Assembly: GCA_046759145.1 (NCBI GenBank) | Contig: JBHIBR010000071.1 | Coordinates: forward strand, 1 to 7,802 | Origin: JBHIBR01 sp046759145 [NCBI: Nitrospinota bacterium] | Lineage (GTDB): Bacteria > UBA8248 | Direction: 5' to 3' | Length of the DNA: 7,802 bases | In this document: one piece after another, positions 6,473 through 7,802 of the stretch | Layout of the letters: each line of letters starts with the position of its first letter | Position numbering within the stretch: position 1 is the first letter of the stretch | Made by a program: the position numbers and the translations under genes | The notes under the pieces: generated by a model | What the model was told of the DNA's origin: nothing | Database searches by the model: none | Seen by the model: only the letters and a program-made list of their open reading frames with translations

Positions 6473-6679
6473 CCGCGCCCCCGGCCCCCGGGGTGCCCGC
6501 CGGCACCCGGGCGGAGCGAAGGAGCCCACTCTCCTCGAGCCCCGGGAGGCGAGGGGGGCTTTAGGGAGCTGGCCCCCCGGGGTGCCCGGTGGCACCGGCT
6601 ACCGGGCCGGAGCGAATGAGCCCACTGTCTTCGAGCCCCGGCAAGCGAGGGGAGCCCTACAGAGCTGGCCCCCCCGGGG

Positions 6680-6705
6680 TGCCCGGTGGCACCTGCCACC
6701 GGGCA
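6680..6705. repeat. Perfect 12-bp inverted repeat in the repeat array
   Basis: TGCCCGGTGGCA (6680-6691) and TGCCACCGGGCA (6694-6705) are exact reverse complements separated by CC. As RNA an 11-bp stem with a 4-nt loop is possible. The matching place in the previous unit (6583-6608) keeps ten core pairs, one of them a G-U wobble in plus-strand RNA. The dyad is mutually exclusive with the smaller GGTGCC/GGCACC hairpin at 6678-6693. Confidence 0.75.
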
Positions 6706-6726
6706 GGAGCGAATGAGCCCATTCCG

Positions 6727-7802
6727 TCAAAGCCCCCGCAGCGGAGGGGGGCCCGAAAGAACGGGACCTTCGCCTGGGGCCGCCGTGGCCCCGGCCGCGA
6801 AATGGGGCAGCACGTATCTCTCGTAGAGCCGCAGTCCCGCCTCGGTCCTCTCGATGTCCTGTGGGATGAAGGAGAGGGTGAAGTAGCGCACCCCGGCCCG
6901 GACGTAGCGCTCGAGGGCCTCGATGCAGTCATCCGGGTTGCCGGCGAGGACGATGCCGAGCCGCACCAGCTCCTCGGCGGGCCAAGAGGCCCAGTCCCGC
7001 CGCCTGCGGAGGATTTCGGCCGCCCGCAGAGCCCTCCCCCGGTCCTCGTCGATGCAGGTCCAGAAGAGGGCGCCCGGGACCAGGGCTTCGGCGTCCCGGC
7101 CCGCGGCGCGAGCGGCCGCGCGGGCGCGCTCGATCCCCTGTTGGTACTCTTCCGGGTCGAGCCCCCTGTAGTGGGGGGCGGCCGGCGTCCAGCCATCGCC
7201 CAGGCGGCCCGCGAGCTCCTGAGAGAGTCTCCCCTTCCCCCCGAACCAGATGGGGGGGCAGGGCTTCTGGAGGGGCTTCGGCCAGAGAGGGGCGCGGTCG
7301 AGGCGGTAGTGTTTGCCCTGGAAGGACACCCAGCCGTCCTCGGTCCAGAGCTTGCGGATAACCTTGACCCCCTCGTCCAGCATCTCCATCCTGCGCCGAA
7401 AACTCCGCTCGAAGGGGAGGCCGAAGGCACAGAACTCCCGCTCGTTCCAGCCCGAGCCCACCTGGAGGAGGAGCCTTCCGCCCGAGACCACGTCCAGGGT
7501 CGCCCCCATCCGGGCGATGAAGGCCGGATGGCGCAGTGTGACGGGCGTGACCTGGGGCCCCACCCGGATGCGACGGGTGACCGCCGCGGCGGCGGAGAGG
7601 GTGGTCCACGCCTCGAGGAAGTAGGGCCGGGCGGGGTCGGCCGAGAGGGCGTAGTGGCGGTCTTCGGCGAGGAACATGTGGTCGGGCAGGTAGAGGCCGT
7701 CGAAGCCCACCTCCTCGGCGACCTGCGCGACCCGCCGGAAACGCTCGAAGGGGGTGTCCTGCCGCTGGCCGTAGATGTTGAGGAGGAGAGCAAACGTGAC
7801 GG
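6727..7802 (-). CDS. LLM-class (luciferase-like, probably F420/flavin-dependent) oxidoreductase, N-terminus cut by window edge
   Basis: A bacterial-luciferase-fold TIM-barrel oxidoreductase using F420 or reduced flavin; substrate unknown. The frame is open from codon 7800-7798 (VTFALLLNIYG) to a TGA at 6729-6727, giving 357 visible residues; the start should lie only a few codons outside. Internal GTG starts (for example at 7710) would delete the first beta strand. Family blocks (numbered from the first full codon): VGFDGLYLPDHMF at 31-43, PQVTPVTLRHPAFIARMGAT at 82-101, VSGGRLLLQVGSGWNEREF at 105-123, FQGKHYRL at 160-167 and PPIWFGGKG at 182-190, then LAGRLGDGW. The domain proper seems to end near YVLPHFA; the remaining 20 or so residues are Gly/Pro/Ala-rich and their last codons belong to the downstream repeat array. 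It is separated from the acyltransferase by about 330 bp, so it is probably a different transcription unit. Confidence 0.92.
   Translation of the reverse strand, partial: VTFALLLNIYGQRQDTPFERFRRVAQVAEEVGFDGLYLPDHMFLAEDRHYALSADPARPYFLEAWTTLSAAAAVTRRIRVGPQVTPVTLRHPAFIARMGATLDVVSGGRLLLQVGSGWNEREFCAFGLPFERSFRRRMEMLDEGVKVIRKLWTEDGWVSFQGKHYRLDRAPLWPKPLQKPCPPIWFGGKGRLSQELAGRLGDGWTPAAPHYRGLDPEEYQQGIERARAAARAAGRDAEALVPGALFWTCIDEDRGRALRAAEILRRRRDWASWPAEELVRLGIVLAGNPDDCIEALERYVRAGVRYFTLSFIPQDIERTEAGLRLYERYVLPHFAAGATAAPGEGPVLSGPPPLRGL
6732..6752 (-). terminator. Possible terminator hairpin at the end of the LLM gene
   Basis: In mRNA sense, GCCCCC (6752-6747), a 9-nt loop and GGGGGC (6737-6732) form a 6-bp all-GC stem followed by UUUGA, where UGA is the stop codon. 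The stem lies within the last codons of the gene and has only three U residues after it, so it is at best a weak intrinsic terminator; further stems in the downstream repeats could add to it. Confidence 0.3.

Larger units (their letters stand above)
6473..6757. repeat. Array of imperfect 96-97 bp tandem repeats with embedded hairpins
   Basis: Two near-full units occupy 6513-6608 and 6609-6705; both begin GGAGCGAA.GAGCCCACT and differ by about 13 bases and one indel by eye (about 86% identical). A partial upstream unit ends at 6512 (from about 6473, with a shortened dyad). A third unit starts at 6706 with the same GGAGCGAATGAGCCCA and diverges by about 6757, inside the 3' end of the LLM gene. 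Each unit carries GGTGCC-N4-GGCACC (6492-6507, 6581-6596, 6678-6693) and a C-rich/G-rich stem such as AGCCCC (6538-6543) with GGGGCT (6555-6560). Reading frames cross the array on both strands, but a 97-bp step breaks frame and the peptides are low-complexity, so I treat it as non-coding. It may be a REP/BIME-like element, a repeated terminator, or a local duplication; I do not recognise the family. Confidence 0.8.

Noticed and set aside
6195-6716. Possible repeat protein encoded by the tandem array (frames on both strands)
   Set aside because: The 97-bp step breaks the frame between units, no ribosome site was found, and the frames overlap the acyltransferase start; dyad structure explains the repeats better.
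6473-6757. CRISPR array
   Set aside because: The repeated unit is about 97 bp, directly tandem with no unique spacers of constant length, and no cas genes are nearby.

Overview
The window is very GC-rich (roughly 70% by eye), densely coded, and every supportable gene lies on the minus strand. The mix of a long-chain polyprenyl synthase, Maf, a lone AMMECR1-domain protein, a hydantoinase A-type ATPase and a luciferase-like (LLM) monooxygenase suggests a high-GC environmental bacterium. Uncultured lineages such as Methylomirabilota/Rokubacteria, Tectomicrobia or a deltaproteobacterial group fit, but this assignment is an inference from gene content and base composition only. No tRNA, rRNA, CRISPR array, transposase or phage gene was seen.

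Reading along the minus strand from the right edge, the order is as follows. An LLM-class flavin oxidoreductase enters from beyond the window and stops at 6727. A non-coding gap of about 330 bp follows (6393-6726), most of it an array of imperfect 96-97 bp tandem repeats, each carrying nested dyad symmetries; the array runs into the last codons of the LLM gene. Next come a PlsC-type acyltransferase (5676-6392) and, after a 59-nt spacer with alternative hairpins, a short-chain dehydrogenase (SDR, 4843-5616). The SDR keeps the fold motifs but has Thr where the catalytic Tyr should be.

A 122-nt gap holds a good sigma70-like promoter (TTGACA, 18 nt, TAGAGT) that starts a second, tightly packed gene string: polyprenyl diphosphate synthase (3737-4720), AMMECR1-domain protein (3216-3740), Maf nucleotide pyrophosphatase (2600-3223), class I aminotransferase (1432-2598) and hydantoinase/oxoprolinase subunit A (from 1421 off the left edge). 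These five genes overlap or lie within 10 nt of each other, so they are probably co-transcribed and translationally coupled.

Functionally, the five-gene string mixes isoprenoid-quinone side-chain synthesis, nucleotide-pool cleaning and amino-acid or cyclic-amide metabolism, with one conserved gene of unclear role (AMMECR1). The acyltransferase and SDR are plausible lipid-metabolism partners. No complete novel defence or mobile system is visible. The items most worth a second look are the Tyr-less SDR, the structured repeat array and the switch-like spacer upstream of the SDR.
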